From Gnetum montanum (taxonomy: Eukaryota; Streptophyta; Gnetopsida; Gnetales; Gnetaceae), in the NCBI GenBank assembly GCA_015680685.1, contig MNCI01020854.1:24887-88886 (forward strand): a stretch of DNA of 64,000 bases, read 5' to 3'. Position numbers and translations under genes: made by a program. This document shows, piece after piece, positions 25,080 to 36,558 of the stretch. A model generated the notes under the pieces. That model saw only the letters and a program-made list of their open reading frames with translations, was not told where the DNA came from and did not search any database. Numbering within the stretch: the first letter of the stretch is position 1; every line of letters starts with the position of its first letter.

Positions 25080-27760
25080 AATAGCTCTGATTACATTGAC
25101 TCTACTAAGTAAAATACATGTGACTATGCTAGGGCTGGTGATGATGGTAGGTAAAGAGCTATCAACTTGGGTGCAATAGCTAAAGATGGAAAATGTGACA
25201 ATGATTTTGCAAGATTTGCCAAGAAAACCAAACTTTAAACTAAAGTGTCCACATGCAAACCCTACTTTCCATCCATCACTCGCACTTCACTTGGTGATGA
25301 AATTAGCAACTAGGGACTAGGCTAGTTTGTGAAAAGCTTTTCCAATCAAAAAGTTGATAATTTCATGTGGGTCCTACTGGGTGCTCCAAAAACAACCCAA
25401 GAAAACCATGACTATGATGAGCATTCTTAACTTCTAAGCTTGACTACGTTAAGCCTTGGAGACATGGAAACCTTGGTACAAGTGTCATATCCCATTCATC
25501 CTCTAAAATCCAATCCCCAGCCCTCCATCCATAACAAGAGTAGCAACTAGATGCCAAAATTACCAGTTAGTAGGCATAGGAATTGTATCAAATCTTGTTA
25601 TGGATTAAGTGTATAGTGTGACTGCATTGAGCAACAACATGACTACGTTGGCCCAATGTAGTCCAAGGTGGAATAGACTTCTCCTAGCCTATGCAACCCC
25701 CAATCAACTTTGAATGATCATGCCATCTCCAAAAACCCTAGTCTAAGCTCTTGATAGCCTTGGAACATGGTCAAATTCATCAAACAACATAAAAAATATA
25801 TGATTTCTTATGACTATGCTTGGGAAACTAAGTGATTATGCTAGCCTATCATAGTCACAAGGTTTATGAGTAGAATTGACCATGTAGCCCAACATACACC
25901 TCCAAAACCTCATTTCAAAGCCTTCACACCTCCCCAGGACTCCCAGTAACCTCAAACTGCTAACCAATTACTCAAAAACACTTCACAAAACCCTAAAAAC
26001 TCATTTCCCAAGTGTGACTACGCTGGGAATGGGGTGACTATGTTGGGCTAGCATAGTCATAGTAGGTACCTAGTGTAGTCCACTTAGAACCTTCAAAAAA
26101 ATGCATTTCTAAGCACAAATTCACCTCCAGAGAACTTAGGATCATGCTAGATAGAACATAGAAGTAAGATTTCATCATTTTCTAGCTCAAAATCCATTCC
26201 CCAATAGTGACTACACTAGGCCAGAGTAGTCCACTTAGAAAGCCTAAAATAATTCATTTTCCAGTCCCAACTTACCTCTTGAGAGCCTCAAAACCCAATA
26301 GAGTTGAAGACTAAGATAAAACTTGTCACTTTTTCCAACTATGCTAAGTGATGGTGTGACTACGTTGGGCTTATTCACTACTAGAGACCAACATAGTACA
26401 TGCAAATTTAATCAAAATTTGTTACAAAATATTCAAATTCACTTTTGGTGAACCTTGGAACCTTGTTGAAGCCAATTTTGAACATCTTACTCCATAGTTT
26501 TTAGTTTTCAAATCCAAACTACATTGAAGTTTGTATGATTACGTTGGGCTAGTGTAGTCACTAGTTTTTCCTAGTGTAGTCCACATTTTGGGAATCAAAA
26601 CAAGTTAAATCCAGTCATCAAAACACCATTTCCAACTATAGCATCTTATTGAAGCATTTTGGAACCATTAGACCTTGGGAGTAAGCCATATTTCACTATT
26701 TTTCATGCCAAATCCCTTGACTACACTGGAAACTACTGTGACAATGCTAGGATAGTGTAGTCACTAGTGTAGCTTAGTCTAGTCCACTTAAAATAGTCCA
26801 AAACTACTTAGACACTATCAAAATCAAATCCTAGAAAGACCTAGAACCCTACTGGAGCATCTTAAGATCTTGAAAACCCTAGAAAACTAGTCAAAATTCA
26901 TCTCTTATCATCCTTTTTTCACTTAAATCCCTCAACTACGTTGGGAATTGCATGCCTAGTGTAGTCACATGGTATTTGGCCTTCCAAGCCCTAAACAAAC
27001 ACTAAAGTTATAAGTTTTGACACTAAAACCCTAGCCAACAGTACCAATGATCCTGGAAGCCCATTAGCATATTTGATTGATATTGAAATTTCATCAAAAA
27101 TCTCTTTCCATGCATAACTACACTAAGGAATCCTATGACTATGCTAGCCCAGCGTAGTCACAGTGAAAATGGATTTTGTGGTAATAACAACTAGTACTAT
27201 ACCACTCTAGAATAGCCCAAAGCTGACATAGGAAGCCCAATGCCCTACCCCATCTCATCCAACTATAATTCACTCTGTTTCAATTCTAGAAACACCAAAT
27301 TCCACTCAACAATTCTAGCACCATTTATGAATACACTTGCCAAATGTAGTCCAATGGGAAATGCCATAAAACCTACTTTTGTTGCCCAAATTCAACCTTC
27401 AAATCTCCAATCCAATCTCCCAATTACCATGCATTGATCTAGTAGAATGGTAAAGTGCTAAGAATAGTCCTAGAGCCCCATGAAGTGATGTATTCCATGT
27501 GACTATGCTGGGACCTACTAGCCTAGCATAGTCACCAATGGAAACATCATTTCCAACCTCCAAGAGGTAGAAAACAAAGTCAAAACTTGGCAATCTACAA
27601 TACCCACACCTTGGGCTAGGTGTTTGGGCCACTAGGAGCCTAAACGTGACCTAACAAAGCCTGAGAAACAATCCATCAATGTCAACTACACTAGGGAATG
27701 CATGACTATGCTAGGCCAGCGTAGTCACTAGTAAGGCCAAGTGTAGTCATAAAAAATGAT
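25080..27760. repeat. array of degenerate GTAGTCA palindromes
   Basis: About twenty sites carry the half-motif GACTAYGCTRG or its complement CYAGCRTAGTC, often paired into near-perfect palindromes. Good examples lie at 25833-25857, 26034-26060, 26200-26226, 26535-26565, 27136-27165, 27498-27535 and 27704-27726. Spacing is irregular, mostly 100-250 bases, and the DNA between is not obviously repeated. The same motif recurs in the 5' LTR (9905-11560), so it belongs to this element family. No coding frame crosses the array well. Confidence 0.7.
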
Positions 27761-27779
27761 AATTTTACCTTTAAAAACC

Positions 27780-28460
27780 TTGGAATGACCCCCTCATATG
27801 CCCAAATTCCTTTGGCAACCCTATAGCCCCATACCATGGCCCACTAAGTCCTAAAACTAGCAAAATATAACCCTATTTAACTATTATTAGCCACATTTTA
27901 CCACATGTGTTTCATTTTAATGGATTTGTCCTTGTTTCGTGGTGTTTTGACTTATTTTGACCTTGTGATGCATTATTGGCCTTCATTACCATCAATTGAC
28001 CTCACCTACCTCTACATTAAGTTAGTTTCATCATATTTACCTTTTTTTTTCTCTATCATGGCTTTTGTTGATCCCAATCTAGCCTTTGATTAGTGTTAAT
28101 TGATGGGGTTTGACCTTTCTTGATCATCGTGTGACACCATGTAGCCATAAACTGCCAAGGCTTTAAACTAGTATCATGACATACCAAGGCCTTAAATTGA
28201 CAAAATTATAACCTTATTCTTCATATTTGACCTTATTTCCCATGCTTACATGGTGTTTTATCTTGTTTTAACCTAGTTTGGCCTTTATCCCATCTTATTT
28301 GTCTTCACCTACATCCCATAGCTTTGGTTGACCTTTCTTGCATTTTGTTTAACATTGGGATAGAATTTGTTTGCATAATTACTAAGGTATTTTACATCAT
28401 TTTGGCATTATTTACTTATTTTTACCTAGGTGCCACTTAATGCACTTATGGTTGATATGT
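27780..28460. other. region between the palindrome array and RT
   Basis: No domain seen. It contains the repeated phrase CCAAGGC-T-TTAAA (28155 and 28185) and CCTAAAACTAGCAAAA near 27850, also found near 13968. Confidence 0.35.
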
Positions 28461-28469
28461 AGGATTAGA

Positions 28470-30220
28470 GTATGGACTCCTAGAAGTAAATTATCTTGCC
28501 TTTGAGCCTGAGTGGGCTCCATGGTGATGTTGAATAATGTATTGATCCTAATTACCTAGATTTTGAGCTTGAGAGTCTCACCAATTACATAGCTTCTGTA
28601 GAGAAACCTCTAGAATGTCCTAAAAACCTAGTCAAAACCCTTGACCTTGAATCTAGTGACATCACCAAAGACTCTCTAGTTGAGGTTCCTATCATGACAC
28701 ATAGTGGTGAGAAGAAAATCCTAAAACTAAGTTCCTCATTAGAACCTTGATAGGCTCAAGACATCACCAAGATCCTATAAGAAAACATTAAGGCCTTTGC
28801 CTAGTCATATGAATATATGCCAAGTCTAGACCAATTTTTAGTCTAACACAACATCATACTTGATCCCAGCATTAACAAATTAGACCTAATTTGGCCTAGC
28901 AGTTCATGATGAAATCACAAAACTCTATCAAGTTGGTTTCATTCGAGCTATTGATTACATAGAATGGACATCCAACATGGTGGTAGTCCCTAAGCAAATG
29001 GGAGTATATGAATTTGCATCAATTTTTAAGACCTAAATAAGGCAATCATTAAAGACAATTTTTCTTTTTCTAGTATTAACTAACTTATTGATACTATAGT
29101 TGGTCATGCCTTATCATCCTTCATGGATGGGTTCTTGGGATATAACTAGATTAGGATTAACATAGAACATTAACTTAGTATGACTTTCATGACTCCTTGG
29201 GGTATCTTTTGTTATACCATGATGTCCTTTGGCCTAAAGAATGTAGGAGCAACCTACCAAAGAGCTATGACATATATCTTTAATGATTACATGCTAGGTT
29301 TTCTCAATGATTATGTAGAAAATATAGTTGTTAAGTTCAAAGTAGCCAATGACCACACACATGACCTTGATCTTGTACTTAAATGATGTCTCAAGTATGA
29401 GTTTAGGCTTAATCATATGGAGTGTGTCTTTGGTGTTAAAACTGGTAAGATTCTTGGCTTTGTAGTATCTAAAGCATGGATACACATTGATCCTAATAAG
29501 GTTAGAGCCATTTCCAACTTGGCTACACCAACTAACCTTAAGGATCTTTAGGTATTATAAGGCAAATTGTAATTTATCTATAGGTTTATCACTAGGCTGA
29601 CAAATAAGTTACAACCCATGCAACATTTTCTTAAGAAAGAGGTCCACTACGAGTGGATGGCATAATGCTAAGAGGCCTTTGAAAACCTTAAGAAAGAGTT
29701 GGCACAACTACTGATGGTCTATCCACTGTAAAAGGATAAACATTTTTATCTCTACCTTGTTATCTCTAACACATACATTGCCTTTCTACTTTGTCAAAAA
29801 TAAGATGATGGAGTAGAGTTGCAAGTTTACTATCTTAGCCATGCATTAGTTGCCCATGAAACCTAATACATTGAAGTGGAGAAGTATTATCTAGTACTAG
29901 TCTTCTCATTGAAGAAGTAGAGACACTAGCTCTTTAGAAGCCAAGTCAACGTCATTTGCAAAGATAAAGTGCTTAGAGCCATAACAACCAACATCTATGA
30001 GAGTATCCATATAGCCCAATGGAAAGCCATAATAGTGGAGTTTGAGATTCATTACATGTTTCAATTTTCAATGAAAGGTCAAGTCATAGACATTCAATTC
30101 ATTGTTTCACCTATTGATGACCAAGAGACCATAGATCCTAAGTTTCATGATGAACATGTTAACAACATTAACCAAGTGCCTAAGGGTTATGAGGTGGTCA
30201 TGCACTTTGATGAAGCTTAA
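28470..30220 (+). pseudogene. reverse transcriptase and RNase H of the Tat-type element
   Basis: From 28900 the + strand shows RT motifs in order: a DLNKAIIKDNF-like block, SSFMDGFLGYN, then FGLKNVGATYQRAM at about 29230-29275 and NDYVENIVVKF, where the catalytic YVDD has become YVEN. At 29640-30000 follows the RNase H block (EAFENLKKELAQ, YYLSHALVAHET). Stops interrupt it often, and the catalytic aspartates are lost, so it is inactive. The FMDGF-x-GYNQI style and the second RNase H that follows place it with Tat-type Ty3/gypsy elements. The section 28470-28860 is the acidic linker before RT. Confidence 0.8.
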
Positions 30221-30224
30221 CTAC

Positions 30225-30620
30225 CCATGGGGCCAGTGCTACTACCATCATAACCTTCCCATTTGGCAAAATCCAACCCTTTTCTTACTATTTCAAATTT
30301 TCATGCATCAACAATATAGCCAAGTATGAGGGTTTAATCAAAGGAATGATGGTAGCTTGTCACCTAGGAATCAAACACTTAATGATCAAAGGTGATTCAC
30401 AACTTATGGTGAACCAAGTAACTGAGGTTTACACATGTAAAGCCAAACATTTACAACCTTACTATGACCTAGGAAAGAAACTAATGCAACAATTTATAGA
30501 CATTAATATCCAACATGTACCCCAAAATGAGAATACTATAGCCGATGCCATTGCATTGGTAGCCCTTAATGTGATGCCAAATGTGTTTAGTAAGTTACTC
30601 ACCTTGACTATGGATTGTGC
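30225..30620 (+). pseudogene. second, archaeal-type RNase H of the Tat-type element
   Basis: Motifs visible: NNIAKYEGLIKGMMVACHLG, then IKGDSQLMVNQV with the catalytic aspartate in GDS, then NTIADAIALVA near 30535. This is the aRNH module found after the first RNase H only in Tat, Retand and Ogre-like elements. The frame from 30346 to 30816 is open for 156 codons, the longest open piece of pol. It is therefore the best diagnostic feature for lineage. Confidence 0.8.
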
Positions 30621-30699
30621 TATCTCCATTACACAAAGTGTTGAGGATACCTTTGTGGCCATAGTTCATATTTCTCCCCCAAGGGACTGGTATGATGAT

Positions 30700-31620
30700 A
30701 TCAAGTTTTACCTTATGTATGGTAAACCTTCACAAGGCCTAACTACTACTCGAAAGGAAACTATACATAAACGATCAAAACAATATGTCATAGTAGGAAA
30801 TAAGACATTATGTTGATGGTCCTATGATGACATATTACTAGTGTGCTTGGGTAAAACTAAATCTTCCATAGTCCTAGAGTAGGTTTACAAGTGTGTATGT
30901 GGGGGGGCATATATGACCTAGGGCCATGGCTGCTAAAATTAGACTGTTAGGTTATTATTGGCCCTATATGAAAAATGACTACCTGAAGAAGGTTAAAAGT
31001 TGTGACACATGCCAATGGCATAGCAATCTCATACAAGGACCACCAATTGATTTGCATATGACTCAGATTACTTTGCCATTTCAATGGTGGGTGTTGGATA
31101 TCATTGAACCTATAACGCCTAAGTCTTATGCAGGGCATATCTTCATCATCACTATAACTAAATACTTTATTAAGTGGGTTGAGGCTATTCCCCTAAAGAA
31201 GAACACACATGAAAAAGTCTGTAGGTTCATTTTGGATGACATAGTAGCCCTCTTTGTCATACCTATGACCATAGTCATACACAATGGACCATAATTTAGT
31301 AGCTAAGAAATGAAAAATTTTGATTACAACCTAGGTAGTAAGCATTCTTTCTCATCACTATACTATCCTTAAGCCAATGGACAAGTTAAAGCAAGCAATA
31401 ATGCCATCATAAACTTACTCAAGAAGATGTTAAACAATAATAAATGTAAGTGGCATGAGTAGCTTATCCATGCACTTTGGACCTATCGAACCACATACTA
31501 GATTGCAACAACTGTAAGACCATATAGCCTTGTCTATGAATTTGAAGTTGTTTTGCCTCTTAAATTGTAGGTACTATCACTCTAAGTAGTCCTATTTGAC
31601 TTCATCGATGATGAATAGAA
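30700..31620 (+). pseudogene. integrase of the Tat-type element
   Basis: A zinc-binding end (SCDTCQ at about 30990) precedes the catalytic core. The first Asp is kept in WWVLDIIEPI; the second motif reads VIHNGP where SDNGP is expected, so that Asp is lost; the third is ANGQVKASN where ANGQVEASN is expected, so Glu became Lys. The open frame is 30926-31294; the rest is broken. A dead integrase. Confidence 0.8.
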
Positions 31621-32952
31621 TAAGGATTTGTGTACCATCAACCTAGACTTGGTGGAGGAGTAGTGGGTGTGAATGCTTGATCACATTAAGCACTACCAAA
31701 AGAGGTAGAAATAACAACACCACCATAACCTGGGTAAGCATAAGCATGCAAACAAGTTCTTAGCCAACTAGGGAATGCCTTTCTTGATCACCAAGGCCTA
31801 TGATAATGGGACTTATTGGATAGTAGAAATGGATGGGAAGGAGTTACTAATTCAGTCAATAATTCCTATTTGAAACCTTACTACATGTAGTTGATGTAAG
31901 CTAATCATCGATGTCCACAACATCTACAACAAATAGCAAGTGAGCTTGCATGACCTCTTTTTTGCATAATAGATGAATTGTGAAACCTTGTAACATATGT
32001 AACCTTTGGTAGTTGGGTTTGCTAACTATTTTATGTGGTCTTATGCATTTCATTATAACAAGATGATTTCTTTGTCTGGTTTTCTTGTCTCCTTAGAGTT
32101 GTGCTTGTAGGATGAAGCTTGGAGTCAGCTCAAAGGTGTAACTTATTATGGTAGCAAGTTACCATGTGACCTTCATGTACAATATTTAGTAGGTTTTGTC
32201 CTACCATACCAAGAGTTCTTGTTTCATATCATTTCCATGACCATTCCCTTGAGCCCAACCCTGTAACCTAAATTATAACCTTCCTTACTGTGGATAACAA
32301 TGATGACCAATGTTTAACACTTATGCACTATGGCCATACAACGTCCCTTCATCACGCTTCACTGTCAGGTTCATTGAATGTAACACACCTCATTTAATGG
32401 AAAACCATAAAATCCATAGAGTATAACACATCTCACTTGATAGGAAAATGAAATCAAAACTGGCCTTGCTAATGAAACCCAATTAAGGTTTCACCCAAAC
32501 AAAAAAAATGGGGAAGAAAAACTATCAAGAAGTTTAATGGCTAATAAAGCCCAAAAGGACAAACCAATGGATCCAAACATGCAATGTGAGGAGCCTAATG
32601 GCCAAAGAAACCTTAGAGTTAGGTGTTGGTTTCTCAAATGCATTACCAAGTAACCAACATTTCAAAAGAAAAAGTGCCAAGACCATGTTGATTAAACAAA
32701 GTATCATGCCATAATTATAATCATGATGTCAACATTTGAAATGCATTTTTAACCCTTATGGCCATTTCCTTGTAGCAAAAATATAATTTTTATACTATGT
32801 TACCTCATCATGACCTTATCCCATCAACACAAGCACTCTTGGACTTGGTTCGACACTATTGAATCAAGTGTGGAGAGGGAAGGTTGGTGATGGACCTATA
32901 GTGGTGTTTTGTATTCTTTGTCGATGTCTCTCAGGTCAATCCTCCAAACATC
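31621..32952 (+). other. 3' untranslated region of the Tat-type element
   Basis: After integrase no protein-like frame appears until the polypurine tract. Length of about 1.3 kb is ordinary for this lineage, which often has long 3' regions. No antisense frame stands out here, in contrast to the middle region. Confidence 0.45.
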
Positions 32953-32968
32953 AAAAAAAAGAGACCAA
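32953..32968 (+). other. polypurine tract of the Tat-type element
   Basis: AAAAAAAAGAGACCAA lies immediately before the 3' LTR start TGAAGCACC. The position is what plus-strand priming requires. Confidence 0.6.
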
Positions 32969-33133
32969 TGAAGCACCATCAAAATTTATGTTGCAAATTC
33001 CATTTTCCAACTTGAGGCAAAACTTTATTGTAAATGTGAGATATGTAGTCCATGCACTACAATCTTTCATATTTCAACTTTTTAGGATTGAAAAATTCTT
33101 CAAAATTTATTATTGTCTACTATGTCATAGTAG
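32969..33133 (+). repeat. 3' LTR stub of the Tat-type element
   Basis: About 145 bases align with the start of the 5' LTR (9657-9815). A short tail, 33116-33133, resembles 11502-11526 of that LTR, which would mean an internal deletion of about 1.7 kb rather than simple truncation. At 33134 the sequence passes directly into a minus-strand copia RNase H frame. No target duplication matches the left flank. Confidence 0.6.
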
Positions 33134-36000
33134 TTCATGAGGTTCTATTCTAGAAAGTGTTGTAAAGGTTTGCTTTTTGGTAGTCTAGGAGACAAGGCTT
33201 CATCTTAGAAAAAAGTAATTTCCACTTGTGCTTCAATGATCATCTAAACAACTTACCTAATCTGCATCATAATATCCAACAAGATTAAGAGGAGAGTCCT
33301 TTGGGTACCAAAGGCCCCATTTAGTAATACCTTTTAAATAATGAAATATTCATTTAACCATGATCATATGAAATTCTTTTGGGGTGGCTTAATATCTAGG
33401 ACACATTTCAACACTTAAAGAAATGTTTGGTATACTAGCAATTAAATAAAGCAAGCTAACTATCATCCCTGTATGAAGCTTGTGATCAATAGGCTTACCT
33501 TGATCATCCTTGGTAAGTTTAAAATTTGTAGCCATAGGAGTATTCTTTACTTTAACATCTACTAGATTGAATTTGAGAAGAAGATCTTTGACATATTTGG
33601 TTTAACAAATGAAGATACCTTCTTCAAATTAATTCATTTGAAATCTAAGAAAATTTCTGAGTTCTCCCATCATGCTCATTGTGAACTCAAACTGCATAAG
33701 ATCTAAAACTTGCTTGTAGAGAGTTTCATTAATAGCACCAAAAATAATCTCATTAACATAAATTTAACAATAAGAAGATCACTACCTTCTCTTCTAAGAA
33801 ACAAAATTACATTAACCTTACCTCTTTCCAAACCATTTAATATGAGATGTTGAGAGAGTCTTTGATACTAGGCTCTAGGGCCTTGCTTAAGATCATAGAG
33901 AGTATTTTTGATTTTATAAACATGATCAGGTTTGATGGGATCTATAAAGCCTTCAGGTTGATCAACATAAAATTTTCTTATATGGTTCCATTTAGAAAGG
34001 CACTTTTCACATCCATTTGATATAGCTTGATATTTATACTACTAGCATAAGCCAAAAGGAGTCTAACAGATTCTAGTCTAGCAATGGGAGCAAAAGTTCC
34101 ATCAAAATGAATCCCTTCATGTTGATTCTATCCTTTCGCAACTAATCTAGCTTTATTTTTTATAATTTCTTCATTCTCATCAATTTTGTTTCTAAAGATC
34201 CTTTTTGTTCCAATAATGGGTTTATGATTTGGTCTAGGCATTAATTTCCATACATTGTTGCTAGCAAATCTATGTAACTCATCTTGCATAGTAGAGATCT
34301 AACCTTCTTCATCCTTAGCTTCTTAAAAAATTTTGGGTTCAATTTGTGAGAGAGAAGCTTAATAAGCATAAAATTCTTTAGTTTGACTTCTAGTGTGAAT
34401 AACATCTTAAAATTCTCCAATAACATCATTGAGAGAGTAAATTTTACTAAGTCTAGGCACCCTGGGTTGAATAGGGAAAATATTATCAGATTCATCTTCT
34501 TTCTCTTCTTCATGCTCACTATTCATTTCAAAGTTCTTATCCACTTAAACTTCAGTGGCAATGGATAGTTTTTGAATAGGAACAACTTCATCATCAGGTT
34601 GAGAAGATATAATGTCACAATCATCAACTTTAACATTTATGGTTTTCTCAGTAGTATTCATTCTCTTATTAAAGACTCTATAGGCCCTACTAACTAGTGA
34701 ATATCCCAAGAAAATATCTTCATCAATTTTAGAATCAAATTTCCTTGAACTATCTTTATCATTCAAAATATAACATTTTGAACCAAAAACATAGAAATAA
34801 CATACTTAAGGTTTCTTACGAGTCCATAATTCATAAGGAGTTTTAGAAGTAAATCTTCTTACTAGAACTCTCTTATATACATAACAAGTAGTGTTGATAC
34901 CTTCAGCCTAGAAGTGGTAAGGAATATTCTAGTCATTCAATATAGTTCTTCCCATATCATTTAAGATCCTATTTTTTCCTTCAGCTACACCATTTTCTTG
35001 AGTGCTTACAGTAGAGAATTAATGGAGTATCTCGTTCATTTGATAGAATCACTCAAACTTTGCATTCTTCAGTCACCTCCATTGTCACTTCTAATAGTTT
35101 TAATGCCATATCCTTTTCATTTGTAAATCTAATTACAAATTCTCAAGAAATGATCAAGTATGTTATCCTTGTGACATAAAAAGGCAACCCAAGTAAAATG
35201 AGAGTAATCATTAACATAGTTAAAAGGTGTCTTTTCTTTCCAAGCTAAGAGTTTAAATAGGACCAACCACATCCATATGAAGTAGATCTAAGATATGAGA
35301 GGTAGAAATACAATTTTTCTTATCAAATCTTACCCTTTTTTTCTTTCCTTTCTCGCATGCTTCACAAATGCTCAGATTTAAGACTTTTAGTTTGGGTAGT
35401 TCATGAACCATTTGTTTTGATACAAGAGTATGAATAATTTATTTATTTATGTGGCCCAACTTCCTATTCCATAGATAGGTATCATCTACACAACTAGCTA
35501 TGCACTTAGATTCATGGTTAGGATTATTTTCAAACATAGTGGGGTAAACATTTCCTTTTCTAGTTCCTTCTATCACAATGTTTCTGATGGTTAAATCTTG
35601 TATTTATAAGTTTCTTTAAAAAAAGAAACATTGAAATTTGAATCACAAAGTGGACTAACACTAAGAAGATTATGTTTTAATCCATTAACAAATAAAAATT
35701 TATTTATAGTTGGAAGACCTTTACCTTTTTCTCCTATGGTACCAATATGTGTTATAGGAGCCTCCATATTGTTTCCAACCATGAATATTTCACAATTTTA
35801 TTTTGTGAAGTGGGTGAAGTAGGATTTGTGACTTGTCATGTGCCTTGAACACACACTATCAATATACCACATACTTAATTTTCATCAAAGAGAGCTATTT
35901 GAGCCATCAAGTTCTTTTTAGGATTCCTTTATTTCTTTTTTTGTTTCCAAACTTGCAAAGTTCCTATCCTAGGCTACTTTTGCAAAGACCAAGTGTACTG
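33134..36000 (-). pseudogene. copia pol: protease, integrase, RT, RNase H, decayed
   Basis: Leftwards from about 35880: a broken protease region, then GLKHNLLSVSPLCDSNFNV (35600-35780), integrase with WNRKLGHINK (about 35450-35478), LLHMDVVGPI (about 35275) and NGVAEGKNR (about 34980), the DIFLGYS-containing end (34545-34766), RT with NKARLVAKG, LYQMDVKSAFLNG and an altered active site YVNE for YVDD (about 33745-33770), and RNase H with GYYDAD and STSGNYFFL ending at 33134. Many stops and shifts. The sequence is inactive. Confidence 0.8.
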
Positions 36001-36535
36001 TTTCATCCTAAGAAAGTAATATGCTTAAATATGACAGATTTTCCACAAAGGAAAAAATTTAATATTTTTGGCTTTTTACCAAACTTGGATTGATTTTCTT
36101 TTATAGAATCTCTCTAACACCTATGCTTTTGATTCTTACTCATCTGCTCAAACACATTGGTTAGTTTTTGAATCTCAGCCTTAAGGTCTGAGTTCTCTTT
36201 CTTAAGATAGAAGCATTCATCATTAAGAACTTTAATTTTCATTTCCTTGACATGTAAAGCATATTTTATATCAATACATAAACTTTGAAAATAAAGAACT
36301 TCATGGCAAAACATCCCATACCTTTCTTCAAAGGAAATATAAGTTTTATTAATCTTACAGGTATAGTCTCCTCTATTTTTGAATGTAAAGAAGAAATGAG
36401 AGATTCACCTTTGGAAAAATGTGATATAGGAATTAAGCATAGTAATTGATGATGCATATTAGTCTCTTTGTTCAAATGTGTCTAATGATGATAGCCCCTT
36501 TGATGTTCACTCTTGGATATTGATGTAGAGCATAA
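36001..36535 (-). pseudogene. copia gag remnant
   Basis: The minus-strand piece 36114-36314 is rich in K and E with a coiled-coil look (YLKKENSDLKAEIQKL), as in the gag end of SIRE-type copia elements. The expected gag length of several hundred residues is not present between the primer-binding site and protease, so most of gag is deleted. Confidence 0.45.
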
Positions 36536-36539
36536 GAGT

Positions 36540-36558
36540 ACCAAGCTCTGATATCACT
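36540..36558 (-). other. primer-binding site, initiator-Met tRNA
   Basis: On the minus strand AGTGATATCAGAGCTTGGT follows the LTR end directly. ATATCAGAGC matches the core of TGGTATCAGAGC. This orients the element and confirms which LTR is the 5' one. Confidence 0.75.

Larger units (their letters stand above)
9657..33133 (+). mobile_element. decayed Ty3/gypsy element, Tat type, with extra antisense gene and nested insertion
   Basis: The first about 160 bases (9657-9815) align, at roughly 80-85 percent by eye, with 32969-33130, which lies straight after a polypurine tract; these are the 5' ends of the two LTRs. Between them lie gag, protease, RT, RNase H, a second (archaeal-type) RNase H and integrase, in that order on the + strand. 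The second RNase H is diagnostic of the Tat/Retand/Ogre lineages. The element is about 23.5 kb, or about 17.8 kb without the nested minus-strand element. All enzymes are interrupted by stops and key catalytic residues are lost, so it is dead. The middle region (13.9-28.4 kb) is unusual: it holds an antisense gene and a palindrome array, and could be a separate insertion. Confidence 0.7.
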
